Origin: Pseudomonas svalbardensis
Lineage (GTDB): Bacteria > Pseudomonadota > Gammaproteobacteria > Pseudomonadales > Pseudomonadaceae
Assembly (NCBI RefSeq): GCF_030053115.1
Contig: NZ_CP125619.1
Span: forward strand, 3,297,501 to 3,361,500
Length of the DNA stretch: 64,000 nucleotides
Direction: 5' to 3'
Part shown: piece by piece, positions 1 through 8,825 of the stretch
How positions within the stretch are numbered: position 1 is the stretch's first letter
Layout: each line of letters begins with the position of its first letter
The notes under the pieces: model-generated
Databases searched by the model: none
Seen by the model: the letters and a program-made list of their open reading frames with translations, nothing else
What the model was told of the DNA's origin: nothing
Made by a program: the position numbers and the translations under genes

Positions 1-1
1 C

Positions 2-2182
2 CTTGGCTTTCTCGGCCTCGGCGATGGCAGCAATGGCACGTTGTACATGACCCTCAACGCGGCCGGCGACAAGACCTACATCAAATCCGCCGAGGCCGAC
101 GCCGATGGCAATCGCTTCGAAATCGCCCTCAACGGCAACTACCTCAACACCCTGACCGCCAGCGACTTCGTGTTCGGCGAGCGCGCCCAGCAAGACATCC
201 TCTACCTGCCCACACTCGGCCAATCCAATGCGCGCCTGTTGCGCATGACGGAGGACGACGATCAGTCCGGCACCTCGATGCTGGTCAAAGACCTGGACCG
301 TTACACCACCTATGACGTGCGCAGCCAGTTCACCGACGCCGATGGCAATGGCATTGACATCGCGGTGGGTGGCAGCACGGTCAACGGCCTGTCGACCCTG
401 GGCGCCGAGCAACTCAAGTTGTGCTGGTGGCTGACCGACACCAACCAACCCGGGCCTGCGCTGTTGCGTGCCGTGGCATTGCTGCAGGACCAGCTCACCG
501 AACTCAAATCCATCGATAATGTCACCATGGGCATCATCTGGGGCCAGGGCGAGGAAGCCGCCCAGGAGATCGCCCGCGCCACGGACAAACCGGCGGCAGC
601 AGCGGCCTACAAGGCCGCGACCCTGAACGTGTTTGATTACCTGCATGCCCAGTTCGGCAGCTTCAGCGTGTACATGATGGAAACCGGTCACTACGAGCAG
701 GACGCGGCGCGTGCCCGTGGCTACTCGGAAGACAAGATTGCCTCCATCGTCGAGGGGGTTGGCTATGTCCGCGCCGCCCAGGAAGCCATCGCCGCCGAGC
801 GCGCCGACGTCAAGCTGGCGGTGGACTACACCGACCTGCCCTTGCGCTACGAGGTCGATCCGCTGGTGTATCCCGACGACGTCTGGCACTTGCATGAGGA
901 ATCGGCGGAAATCGTCGGCCAGCGTTTGGCCGATTACATTGCCAATGACCTTGGCTTCCAGGGCAACCCCAACGACAACAACAGCGTTCAGGCTATTTTC
1001 GACAACGCTCAGAACCAAGGCGGGATGATTTCCGGTACTGATCAAGCGGATACCCTGGTGGGCAGCTCGGGCAACGACACACTGGATGGCGACTTGGGCG
1101 CCGACACCATGACCGGTGGCGATGGCAACGACATCTACGTGGTCGATAACGCGTTCGACAGCGTGGTGGAAACCAACAACTCGACCTCGCAGATCGATAC
1201 CGTGCAAGCCTCGGTCAGCTGGACACTGGGCGCCAATCTCGAGAACCTGGTGCTCACCGGGGTGTCGGAGATCGACGGCACCGGCAATGAGCGGCGCAAC
1301 TTCATCACCGGCAATGCCGCCGACAACGTGCTCGATGGTGCCGCAGGGGCCGACAGCATGAGCGGCGGCGATGGCGACGACACTTACTATGTCGACAACG
1401 CCGACGACACCGTGATCGAAACCAACAGCAATGTGGTGGCTGGAGGGATCGACAGCGTGCACAGCAGCCTGGCGGCCTATTCCCTCGGCAATAACGTCGA
1501 GAATCTGTATGTCGATAGCACTGGCGCCGCCAATGGTACGGGCAACGCGCTGGACAACACGCTGTTCGCCGGAGCCGGCAACAACGTGCTGGACGGGCGC
1601 GATGGCATTGACACGGTGTCCTTTGAGCGCGCCCTGTCCGGCGTTACCGTAAACCTGTCGACGTCAGCGCAACAAAACACCGTGGGTTCCGGGCTCGACA
1701 CCCTGAAACTCTTAGAAAACCTGACGGGAAGTGCCTACGCCGACAGTCTGTCGGGCAACAGCGCCGCGAACGTTCTGAACGGTGGTGCGGGCAACGACAC
1801 GCTGGTGGGCGGTTCGGGCGATGACCGGCTGATCGGCGGTGCAGGCACCGACAACCTCACCGGTGGCACTGGCGCGGATACCTACGCGTTTGGTGCCCTG
1901 TCGGACATGGGCGTCGGGGTTTTGCGCGATGTGATCAGCGGCTTCAAGACCACCGAGGGTGATCATCTGGATCTTACCGGCCTGGACGCCAACCCGCTGA
2001 CCGCCAACGTCGACGCCTTCACGTTCATCGGCAGCAACGCCTTCGACCCCACCAACGCCACCGGCCAACTGCGCTTTGCCGATGGCATTCTCTACGGCAG
2101 TGTCAACGCCGACGCCACCCCCGAGTTCGAATTCGAAATGGTGGGTGTCAAGGAGCTGCAGGCCAGCGATTTCACAGCCTGA
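2..2182 (+). CDS. secreted RTX protein with SGNH acetylesterase-like module, 5' truncated
   Basis: The reading frame is already open at base 2, before the first ATG at 41, so the 5' end lies outside the window. Seen: a GQSNA motif about 85 residues in, WGQGEE, and a DDVWHLH segment, which fit block I, block III and the Asp/His pair of SGNH (sialate-O-acetylesterase-like) hydrolases. From about residue 340 come several glycine/aspartate nonapeptides of the GGxGxD type ([24 protein letters not shown]) separated by longer beta segments, and the protein ends in a hydrophobic, aspartate-containing C-terminus typical of type I substrates. Known: P. syringae PsmE, a mannuronan C5-epimerase, has an internal acetylhydrolase module between RTX modules. 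Inference: this could be the end of a PsmE-like epimerase or a separate RTX esterase. The convergent secretion genes downstream are the likely exporter. Confidence 0.75.
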   Translation, partial: LGFLGLGDGSNGTLYMTLNAAGDKTYIKSAEADADGNRFEIALNGNYLNTLTASDFVFGERAQQDILYLPTLGQSNARLLRMTEDDDQSGTSMLVKDLDRYTTYDVRSQFTDADGNGIDIAVGGSTVNGLSTLGAEQLKLCWWLTDTNQPGPALLRAVALLQDQLTELKSIDNVTMGIIWGQGEEAAQEIARATDKPAAAAAYKAATLNVFDYLHAQFGSFSVYMMETGHYEQDAARARGYSEDKIASIVEGVGYVRAAQEAIAAERADVKLAVDYTDLPLRYEVDPLVYPDDVWHLHEESAEIVGQRLADYIANDLGFQGNPNDNNSVQAIFDNAQNQGGMISGTDQADTLVGSSGNDTLDGDLGADTMTGGDGNDIYVVDNAFDSVVETNNSTSQIDTVQASVSWTLGANLENLVLTGVSEIDGTGNERRNFITGNAADNVLDGAAGADSMSGGDGDDTYYVDNADDTVIETNSNVVAGGIDSVHSSLAAYSLGNNVENLYVDSTGAANGTGNALDNTLFAGAGNNVLDGRDGIDTVSFERALSGVTVNLSTSAQQNTVGSGLDTLKLLENLTGSAYADSLSGNSAANVLNGGAGNDTLVGGSGDDRLIGGAGTDNLTGGTGADTYAFGALSDMGVGVLRDVISGFKTTEGDHLDLTGLDANPLTANVDAFTFIGSNAFDPTNATGQLRFADGILYGSVNADATPEFEFEMVGVKELQASDFTA

Positions 2183-2197
2183 CCTAATGTGAAACGG

Positions 2198-2280
2198 GCC
2201 TGCTCGCGATGACGGCGGTACATTCAGCAAGGAAGCTGATTGACCGACCGCTATCGCGAGCAAGCTCGCTCGCACAGGGG
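2198..2280. repeat. REP-like inverted pair between convergent genes
   Basis: GCCTGCTCGCGAT near 2202 is answered by ATCGCGAGCAAGC near 2256, giving two inverted arms around a roughly 40-base centre. The same CGCGAGC core occurs at 59568-59642. It lies between the RTX gene and the convergent secretion genes, where a bidirectional terminator or mRNA 3' stabiliser would fit. Confidence 0.6.
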
Positions 2281-2351
2281 ATTTTCAGTGCCGGGAAAAT
2301 CAACGACCAACACAGGACAAATGTGGCGATAGCGGCAGCGGTCGGTCATGC

Positions 2352-3722
2352 TCATTCCTCTTTGAAGGCCGCAAGCAAGCGTTCACGCAAAGGTTTCATC
2401 AGGTAATTCATCAAGGTGCGTTCCCCTGTCACCACCGTGACATCGGCGAGCATGCCGGGGCGCACCAGCAGGCCGGCGGCCTGCAGCGAGGCGACGGTGT
2501 CGGCGGGAATTTCGACCTTGGCGGAAAAGTACGGCTGGTGCGTCTGTTCATTGATCAACTGGTCCGCCGACACCGTAGTCACCGTGCCGGTGACCGTCGG
2601 CGTATCCACCCGTTGCAGCGCGGTGAAATGCACATGCACCGGCAGACCCGGGCGTAACTTATTGGCCATCAGCGGCTCGAAACGCGCAGTGATCGCCATC
2701 GGCGCATCGAGCGGCACCACCTGCATCAGGGTTTGGCCGGCCTGCGCAACGCCCCCGACCGTATGAATGTTCACGTCCATGACCTGCCCGGACACCGGCG
2801 CACGGATCGCACCGTTGTCGACTTCAAACTGCAAGGCACGAATCTGATCGGCAAAACCTGCCGCCTCGGCAGAGACCTCGCTGAGCCGGGTTTCGGCATC
2901 GCGGCGAAATTCCTGCTGCGCCTGCAAGGCCTTGAACCGGCTTTCGTTGATCGCCTGGCGGGTCCTGCCGACATCGCCCACCCCGGAGGAAATCTGCCCT
3001 GCCAATTGGGCTGCGTTGCGCTCGGCCTCGAAGAGTTTGTTGCGCGGAATGTAGCCTTCACGGGCCAACTCACGCAGGCCTTCCAGCTCTTGCTGCTGAA
3101 AGCGCATCTGCGTGTCGTAGTTGCGCTTGACGCCTTCGTAGCCGAGCAATTGCTGCTGCAATGCCGCGGCTTCGTGTTCGATGATCTGCAAGCGGCTGCC
3201 CAGTTCTGCGCGGCGGGTCAGAAACAACTGGCTCTGCAAGGCCATGGCGGCCTTGACCCGCGGCTCGTCGGCATGTTCCAGCAGTTCAGCGGGCCATTGG
3301 ATCTCGGCAGAACCCAGGCGCTCGGCAATCAACCGCGCCTCGACGCTGCGATCGTTGAGCAATTTGCCCAGGGTCACGTCCCGTTGTGACTGCGCCTGCA
3401 CCGTATTGAACTGCACCAGCAACTGTCCCTGAGTGACGCGATCACCATCGCTGACCAGCAGTTTTTCCACCACCCCGCCGACCAACGACTGCACAGCCTT
3501 GCGTTCACCCGCCACCACCACGGTGCCGCTGCCCACGACACCCTGGTCGAGCGGCGCCAGGCAGGCCCAGAGCAGGAAGGCGCCCAGCGTCAGGACCAGG
3601 AAACCGACACCATAGCGTGCCGCCCCCCCGGCGTCGGTACTGGCGCAGGGCAGCGTTGTGGCGCCGCGCACGCTCAGCCCCTGCTCGCTGTACGTTTGTG
3701 CCTCTGGGGTCAGATCACGCAT
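2352..3722 (-). CDS. type I secretion membrane fusion protein, HlyD family
   Basis: A 456-residue periplasmic adaptor that links an inner-membrane ABC transporter to an outer-membrane channel. Seen: a short cytoplasmic N-terminus, one membrane span at about residues 35-55 (GFLVLTLGAFLLWACLAPL), a lipoyl-like half-motif after it (VVGSGTVVVAGERKAVQSL), a long alpha-hairpin rich in Gln/Glu/Arg at about 110-280, then the second lipoyl half (GAIRAPVSGQVMDVNIHTVG) and a beta domain ending in LVRPGMLADVTV. Length and order match PrtE/AprE-type adaptors. Its start overlaps the end of the ABC transporter gene by eight bases, so the two are translationally coupled. No TolC/AprF-type channel gene follows; the channel must be encoded elsewhere. 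Confidence 0.92.
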   Translation of the reverse strand: MRDLTPEAQTYSEQGLSVRGATTLPCASTDAGGAARYGVGFLVLTLGAFLLWACLAPLDQGVVGSGTVVVAGERKAVQSLVGGVVEKLLVSDGDRVTQGQLLVQFNTVQAQSQRDVTLGKLLNDRSVEARLIAERLGSAEIQWPAELLEHADEPRVKAAMALQSQLFLTRRAELGSRLQIIEHEAAALQQQLLGYEGVKRNYDTQMRFQQQELEGLRELAREGYIPRNKLFEAERNAAQLAGQISSGVGDVGRTRQAINESRFKALQAQQEFRRDAETRLSEVSAEAAGFADQIRALQFEVDNGAIRAPVSGQVMDVNIHTVGGVAQAGQTLMQVVPLDAPMAITARFEPLMANKLRPGLPVHVHFTALQRVDTPTVTGTVTTVSADQLINEQTHQPYFSAKVEIPADTVASLQAAGLLVRPGMLADVTVVTGERTLMNYLMKPLRERLLAAFKEE

Positions 3723-5436
3723 CTCCGCCAGCCTCCCTGACCGCAGCCGGTCTTGGCCCCGGCATCAATGCCTTGAGCACCCGATCCCGTGGACCGAATG
3801 CTTGTTGAGTGCCGTCCTTGAGCACCAGAATGTGATCGACCACCGCGAGCACATTAGGCCGGTGGGTAATCAGCACCACGGTGCTGCCAGTAGCCTTGAG
3901 CGCACTGATGGCCTGCACCAGTGCCAGCTCTCCGGCTTCATCGAGGTTGGAGTTGGGCTCATCGAGCACAATCAGCGACGGGCGCCCATAGAGCGCGCGA
4001 GCCAGGCCGAGACGTTGCTTTTGACCACCGGACAAGCCAAGCCCGCCGGGGCCCAACGGCGTGTCGTACCCCTTGGGGAACCTCAGGATCATCTCGTGAA
4101 TGCCAGCGTGACGCCCGGCCGCGATGATCTTGTCGGCGTCCTGTTCACCGAAGCGGGCAATGTTGTCGGCCACACTGCCGTCGAACAGCTCGATATCCTG
4201 CGGCAGGTATCCGAGGTGCGGGCCCAGAGCGTCGTGGGACCATTGACTGATCTCGGCGTCGTCCAGGCGCACCGACCCGCCCATGGCCGGCCATACCCCG
4301 ACCAGCGCCCTGGCCAGCGTTGATTTACCACTGGCGCTGGGGCCGACGACCGCGAGCACATCACCTTTGGCCAGGCTGAAATTGATGCCCCGCAGGATCG
4401 GTTGCGAGGCGCCGGGCGGGCCGACATACAACTGCTCCAGGCGCACTGCGCCGGTGGGCGGTGGCAATGGCATGCGCAGGCGCTCGCGCGGATGCTGGGC
4501 AAGCAGTTGGCTCAGGCGCTGGTAGCTCTGGCGGCCGGAGTTGAATTGCTTCCACGAGCCAATGGCGATTTCCACGGGCGCCAGAGCACGCCCCAGCAGC
4601 AGCGACATCGCAATCATCATGCCCGCTGACAATTGGCCTTCAAGCACCAGCAACGCCCCCAGGCCCAGGGCCAGAGATTGTCCGGAGATGCGCACGAAAC
4701 GGGTCATCGAAGTGATACGCGCGCCGCGGTCACTGGCATGAGCCTGGGCGGCAATGATGCGTTGCTGCAGCAGGCTCCAACGCTGGCGCAATGGCCCGAG
4801 CATGCCCAGGGCCTGGATGACTTCGGCATTGTGTAACGTGCTGTTTACATAGATCGACGACTGCACACCCAGGCGATTGGCTTCGCCCAAGCGTGTGCGA
4901 GTCGCTAACTCGCCCCACAGCGCCAGGCCGATCAGTACCAGCGCCAGAACCAGCGTCAGCACGCCAAACCAGGGATGAAAGATGAACGCCACCAGCACGA
5001 AGATGGGCAACCACGGAGCATCCAGCAAGGCGATCAGGCCCTGGCCGGTGATCAACTGCCGCAGTGTCGCCAGATCGGTGAGCACCTGCGCCGGGTTGGC
5101 GTTGTGCTCACGCAGGCTGCGGGCGAAGGCGGCGTCGAAAATCCGCTCGCCCAAGGCATCGTCCAGCCCCGCGCTCATGCGAATCATCACCTCGCCGCGT
5201 GCCCACTCGATCAGTGCGCTGAACATGAACAGTCCCAGAGCGATCAAGGTGAGCATGAACAAGGTGGTTTCGTTGCGGCTGGTGAGGACCCGGTCGTACA
5301 CCTGCATCATGTAGAGCGACGGCACCAGCACCAGCAGGTTGATCACCCCACTGAACAGCGCCAGCGACCAGAACACCCGGCGATAGCTTAATAAAGCGGC
5401 ATCAATGTCATGACGCGGATCGAGAAGCAAACCCAT
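3715..5436 (-). CDS. type I secretion ABC transporter (PrtD/AprD-like)
   Basis: Inner-membrane exporter with fused membrane and ATPase domains that drives export of RTX proteins in one step. Seen: six hydrophobic segments in roughly residues 20-300, Walker A GPSASGKST, signature LSGGQKQR, Walker B LIVLDEP, and the H-loop ITHRP. There is no N-terminal C39-like domain, which places it with PrtD/AprD rather than HlyB. I chose the ATG at 5436 because the following sequence (MGLLLDPRHDIDAAL) resembles the usual PrtD start; the frame is open 47 codons further upstream without family-like sequence. It forms an operon with the HlyD-family adaptor. The likely cargo is the convergent RTX protein; the lipases at the right end are another possibility. 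Confidence 0.93.
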   Translation of the reverse strand: MGLLLDPRHDIDAALLSYRRVFWSLALFSGVINLLVLVPSLYMMQVYDRVLTSRNETTLFMLTLIALGLFMFSALIEWARGEVMIRMSAGLDDALGERIFDAAFARSLREHNANPAQVLTDLATLRQLITGQGLIALLDAPWLPIFVLVAFIFHPWFGVLTLVLALVLIGLALWGELATRTRLGEANRLGVQSSIYVNSTLHNAEVIQALGMLGPLRQRWSLLQQRIIAAQAHASDRGARITSMTRFVRISGQSLALGLGALLVLEGQLSAGMMIAMSLLLGRALAPVEIAIGSWKQFNSGRQSYQRLSQLLAQHPRERLRMPLPPPTGAVRLEQLYVGPPGASQPILRGINFSLAKGDVLAVVGPSASGKSTLARALVGVWPAMGGSVRLDDAEISQWSHDALGPHLGYLPQDIELFDGSVADNIARFGEQDADKIIAAGRHAGIHEMILRFPKGYDTPLGPGGLGLSGGQKQRLGLARALYGRPSLIVLDEPNSNLDEAGELALVQAISALKATGSTVVLITHRPNVLAVVDHILVLKDGTQQAFGPRDRVLKALMPGPRPAAVREAGGDA

Positions 5437-5674
5437 AGAGTGTCGCCCGCAAAAGGAAAAGTCGGTCCAAGACGCAATCCATCGCGAGTTTTTTTGCCCC
5501 AAGGCATTGGAGAAAACACTAAACGTAACCTGATGTGCCGCTATCAGAGACGATCCTCGTTGCGCTACTGGCGCCAATTACTGACCACGCAACCACGGGT
5601 TAGTGCCGGTTCGACGGGCTGGGTTTCCATGTGGGTGACGGGCGGGAATGTTGCATTCCCCATTACGCACAAAC
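5437..5674. other. intergenic region, nothing recognised
   Basis: This stretch separates the secretion operon from the terminator of the polyamine operon. It must hold the secretion-operon promoter on the minus strand. A short imperfect repeat around GGGAATGTTGCATTCCC at 5643-5659 is the only structure I see; no motif was assigned. Confidence 0.4.
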
Positions 5675-5702
5675 CAAAACGCCGCTCAAAGAGCGGCGTT
5701 TT
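5675..5702 (-). terminator. intrinsic terminator after the carboxynorspermidine dehydrogenase gene
   Basis: AACGCCGCTC and GAGCGGCGTT form a ten-base-pair stem with loop AAA. The run following the stem on the minus strand is T-rich (TTTTGG), and on the plus strand it is GTTTTTGCG, so it may work in both directions. It lies about 55 bases downstream of the stop of the minus-strand gene ending at 5756. Confidence 0.85.
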
Positions 5703-5755
5703 TGCGTATGGAGCGGGAAACGAGGTTCACCTGTATGTTGCGAGCCTCAAGCGTT

Positions 5756-6991
5756 TCAGCTCCAGGGACGATCTCCATTCTCATCCTTGATGCGGGTCGG
5801 CAGGCCCATCACATCCAGCGCCTTGAGGAAGGGCTCAGCTGGCAACTCCTCGACGTTGGCCATGCGCTGCACGTCCCACTCGCCGCGGGCGACCAGCAAG
5901 GCTGCTGCCACGGGCGGCACACCTGCGGTATAGGAAATGCCCTGGCTATCAGTTTCCGCGTAAGCGTCTTCATGATCAGCCACGTTGTAGATGAACACCT
6001 CGCGCGGCTGGCCATCCTTGGTGCCCTTGACCAGATCACCGATGCAGGTCTTGCCGGTGTAGCCGGGCGCCAGCGAGCTCGGATCAGGGAGCACGGCCTT
6101 GACCACTTTCAGCGGCACAACCTCCAGGCCTTCAGCGGTCTTGACCGGCTGCTCGGAGAGCAAGCCAAGGTTCCTGAGCACGGTGAACACATTGATGTAG
6201 TGCTCGCCGAAGCTCATCCAGAAACGCACGTTGGGCACGTCGAGGTTCTTCGACAGCGAGTGCACTTCATCGTGGCCGGTCAGGTACAGGTTTTGCGCGC
6301 CTACGACCGGCAGGTCGTCGGTGCGTTTGACTTCGAACATTGTGTTGCTGGTCCACTGGCTGTTCTGCCAGCTCCACACTTGTCCGGTGAATTCGCGGAA
6401 GTTGATTTCCGGGTCGAAATTGGTGGCGAAATACTTGCCATGGGAACCGGCGTTGACGTCGAGAATGTCGATCGAATCAATGCGGTCGAAATACTGTTGT
6501 TGCGCCAGTGCTGCATAGGCGTTGACCACACCCGGGTCGAAGCCCACGCCGAGAATGGCGGTAATGTTCTTCTCTTTACACTCTTCGAGGTGGTTCCACT
6601 CGTAGTTGCCATACCAGGGCGGCGTCTCGCAAATTTTGCCCGGTTCTTCGTGAATGGCGGTGTCCAGATAGGCCACGCCGGTATCGATGCAGGCGCGCAG
6701 CACCGACATGTTGAGGAAGGCGGAACCGACGTTGATGACGATCTGCGACCCGGTTTCGCGGATCAGCGCCTTGGTCGCTTCGACATCCAAGGCGTTCAGC
6801 GCGAAGGCCTGGATCTCGGCGGGCACTTTGAGGCTGCCCTTGGCCTTGACGCTGTCGATGATGGCCTGGCACTTGGAGATGTTGCGCGACGCGATAGCAA
6901 TACGACCGAGTTCATCGTTGTGCTGCGCGCACTTGTGGGCCACCACCTTGGCGACACCTCCTGCACCAATGATAAGCACGTTCTTCTTCAA
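5756..6991 (-). CDS. carboxynorspermidine/carboxyspermidine dehydrogenase (saccharopine dehydrogenase family)
   Basis: Reductively condenses aspartate semialdehyde with a diamine (1,3-diaminopropane or putrescine) to the carboxy-triamine, using NADPH, in the alternative spermidine/norspermidine route. Seen: an N-terminal dinucleotide-binding motif VLIIGAGGVAKVV, the saccharopine-dehydrogenase-type fold sequence through GVGFDPGVVNAYAA, and 411 residues, close to the usual family length. The start is TTG at 6989-6991, with a strong AAGAAGGAG about a dozen bases upstream and no better ATG. It lies 27 bases downstream of the decarboxylase gene, so the two form a two-gene operon. The substrate diamine cannot be read from sequence. 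Confidence 0.9.
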   Translation of the reverse strand: MKKNVLIIGAGGVAKVVAHKCAQHNDELGRIAIASRNISKCQAIIDSVKAKGSLKVPAEIQAFALNALDVEATKALIRETGSQIVINVGSAFLNMSVLRACIDTGVAYLDTAIHEEPGKICETPPWYGNYEWNHLEECKEKNITAILGVGFDPGVVNAYAALAQQQYFDRIDSIDILDVNAGSHGKYFATNFDPEINFREFTGQVWSWQNSQWTSNTMFEVKRTDDLPVVGAQNLYLTGHDEVHSLSKNLDVPNVRFWMSFGEHYINVFTVLRNLGLLSEQPVKTAEGLEVVPLKVVKAVLPDPSSLAPGYTGKTCIGDLVKGTKDGQPREVFIYNVADHEDAYAETDSQGISYTAGVPPVAAALLVARGEWDVQRMANVEELPAEPFLKALDVMGLPTRIKDENGDRPWS

Positions 6992-7018
6992 TTTTTCTCT
7001 CTCTCCTTCTTTGCCAGC

Positions 7019-8116
7019 TTACGAAAGGCTGGACATGTAGTCGTTGTAACCAAACTCACGAACCACCTCGACAGTACCGTCGAGTTGTTTCACTACGATG
7101 GACGGCATTTTCAGGCCGTTGAACCAGTTCTTCTTGACCATGGTGTAGCCCGCTGCGTCGATGAACGACAGCCGATCCCCGATCGCCAGCGGACGATCAA
7201 ATTGATACTCACCGAATATGTCTCCGGCCAGGCAGGATTTGCCGCACACCATGTACGTGTGCTCGCCCTCGCTGGGCGCCAGCTTGGCATTCAGGCGATA
7301 GATCAGCAGATCGAGCATATGCGCTTCGATGGAGCTGTCCACAACCGCCAGGTGCTTGCCGTTGTAGAGGGTGTCGAGCACGGTGACTTCCAGCGACGCG
7401 CTCTGAGTGATGGCGGCTTCGCCCGGCTCCAGGTAGACCTGCACGCCGTATTTTTGCGAGAAGGTTTTAAGGCGCGCGCAGAACTCGTCCAGCGCGTAGC
7501 CTTCACCCGTGAAATGGATACCGCCACCGAGGCTGACCCACTCGACCTTGTGCAGCAAGTCGCCGAAGCGTTCTTCGATGGTGCACAGCATCTGGTCGAA
7601 CAGGCCGAAATCACCGTTCTCGCAGTTGTTGTGGAACATAAAGCCAGAGATCTGCTCGATAACCTGTTCGATCTTCACCGGGTCCCACTCGCCCAGACGG
7701 CTGAACGGCCGCGCAGGGTCGGCCAGCAGATAATCCGAGCTGCTCACCTGCGGATTGACCCGCAGGCCGCGCACCTTGCCTGCTGAAGCCTCGGCGTAGC
7801 GCTGCAACTGGCTGATGGAGTTGAAGATGATCTTGTCGCAGTTGTCGAGCATCTCCTCGATCTCGTCGTCGGCCCAGGCCACGCTGTAGGCATGGGTCTC
7901 GCCAGCGAACTTCTGTCGACCGAGCTTGAGCTCGTAGAGCGACGACGACGTGGTGCCGTCCATGTATTGCTGCATCAGGTCGAACACCGACCAGGTGGCG
8001 AAGCACTTGAGTGCCAGGAGCGCCTTGGCCCCGGACTGTTCGCGCACATAGGCGATCTTCTGCATGTTCGCCAGCAGCTTTTGTTTGTCGATGAGGTAGT
8101 ACGGCGTTTTGATCAT
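7019..8116 (-). CDS. nspC: carboxynorspermidine/carboxyspermidine decarboxylase
   Basis: PLP enzyme of the alanine-racemase-fold decarboxylase family, which decarboxylates carboxynorspermidine or carboxyspermidine to the triamine. Seen: the N-terminal TPYYLIDKQKLLANM segment, ALLALKCF with the probable PLP lysine at about residue 38, the glycine-rich WVSLGGGIHFTGEGY phosphate-binding region, EPGEA, and MVCGKSCLAGD with the catalytic cysteine. Start ATG 8116 is preceded by GGAGG eight to twelve bases upstream; an 18-codon upstream extension is open but unlike the family. At 365 residues it has the usual length. It is the first gene of the polyamine operon. Confidence 0.93.
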   Translation of the reverse strand: MIKTPYYLIDKQKLLANMQKIAYVREQSGAKALLALKCFATWSVFDLMQQYMDGTTSSSLYELKLGRQKFAGETHAYSVAWADDEIEEMLDNCDKIIFNSISQLQRYAEASAGKVRGLRVNPQVSSSDYLLADPARPFSRLGEWDPVKIEQVIEQISGFMFHNNCENGDFGLFDQMLCTIEERFGDLLHKVEWVSLGGGIHFTGEGYALDEFCARLKTFSQKYGVQVYLEPGEAAITQSASLEVTVLDTLYNGKHLAVVDSSIEAHMLDLLIYRLNAKLAPSEGEHTYMVCGKSCLAGDIFGEYQFDRPLAIGDRLSFIDAAGYTMVKKNWFNGLKMPSIVVKQLDGTVEVVREFGYNDYMSSLS

Positions 8117-8331
8117 TTCGAGGCGCCTCCGGCAAGGCCAGCCAAAAAAGGATGCGCATTGTGCCTTCACTCGCTACATATCGAAAGAGCAGGAAGCTCT
8201 CTCCACGCGAAACGTGGCTCAATTTTAGTCCCAGGCCCCGTCAGATCGCCGCGCTACTGATCCCGCCACGGATTTCGCTACTATGTTTGACCGCTAACTT
8301 TACCGTCAGCTTTCCTTAATCTGGAGCCCGA

Positions 8332-8442
8332 ATGCCTAATCAAAAGGACATCGCCGCCGAAAGAGGCGCACCGATGATTCCTGAACAGCGCCGTGAATTA
8401 TGCCGCGACAGTTGCGCAAGCATAAGGTGCTGAGCGTGTGCG
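8332..8442 (+). pseudogene. remnant of a DeoR-family regulator N-terminus
   Basis: From ATG 8374 the frame reads MIPEQRRE, then stops resembling a protein. One frame over, from about 8403, it reads PRQLRKHKVLSV, which continues a DeoR/GlpR-type winged-helix start (xRxxxIxxxLxxxxxVxVxEL). The match ends abruptly near 8442, before the recognition helix. I infer a frameshifted and 3'-deleted relic. The match is short, so family assignment is tentative. Confidence 0.45.
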
Positions 8443-8520
8443 CACGCCGTCAACCACGCTCAGTCCGGACAGCTTGGTGAAGATCCAGTAACCGGCATCG
8501 TTGATACCTCGGTAATCCCA
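8442..8520 (-). pseudogene. remnant of a GntP-family permease C-terminal region
   Basis: On the minus strand one frame reads WDYRGINDAGYWIFTKLSGL and continues SVVDGV. The HVNDAGFW-type motif followed by xxxxxGLSV is characteristic of gluconate/GntP-family permeases. No start, stop or flanking coding sequence is present. Together with the adjacent DeoR relic it looks like the two ends of a lost sugar-acid catabolic operon joined by a deletion. Confidence 0.45.
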
Positions 8521-8528
8521 TGTGACCT

Positions 8529-8678
8529 GCAGCTGGCGAAGCCTGCGTTCGGCTCGGGCCGCGATCGGACGTAGCAGTCGTGAAATCAGGCAATGCGGTG
8601 TATCAGGAAAACCGCGCGCTCAGGGTTTACGACTGCTGCGCAGCCGAACGCAGCCTCGCAAGCTCGACAGCTGCTACA
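8529..8678. repeat. REP-pair (REPIN-like) element, copy 1, left arm degraded
   Basis: The right arm, GCCGAACGCAGCCTCGCAAG then CTCGACAGCTGCTACA, is almost identical to the right arms at 34150-34192 and 38310-38345. The left arm (CAGCTGGCGAAGCCTGCGTTCGGCT) is the inverted but diverged counterpart. The interior TTTACGACTGCTGCGCAGCCG is also shared. Bases 8679-8825, up to the next gene, hold nothing else I recognise. Confidence 0.75.
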
Positions 8679-8825
8679 AGGCATGCGTTTCTGCGCCCGG
8701 CGGAGTGGCAAGTTTTGAGCACTGACTTACACTGCGATACACCCAATGCGAACGAATGAATGTTCAACAGATCGATAGGTTCCATGGCAATCCGGGGATC
8801 ACGTCATGATCTGGGTGAAGCCAAC

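Noticed and set aside
1021..2182. Separate short hypothetical genes within the RTX repeat region on both strands
   Set aside because: Repetitive GC-rich DNA opens other frames; the RTX frame explains the whole region.
5648..7786. 712-codon open frame on the plus strand
   Set aside because: It runs antisense through both polyamine genes and has no start context or domains.
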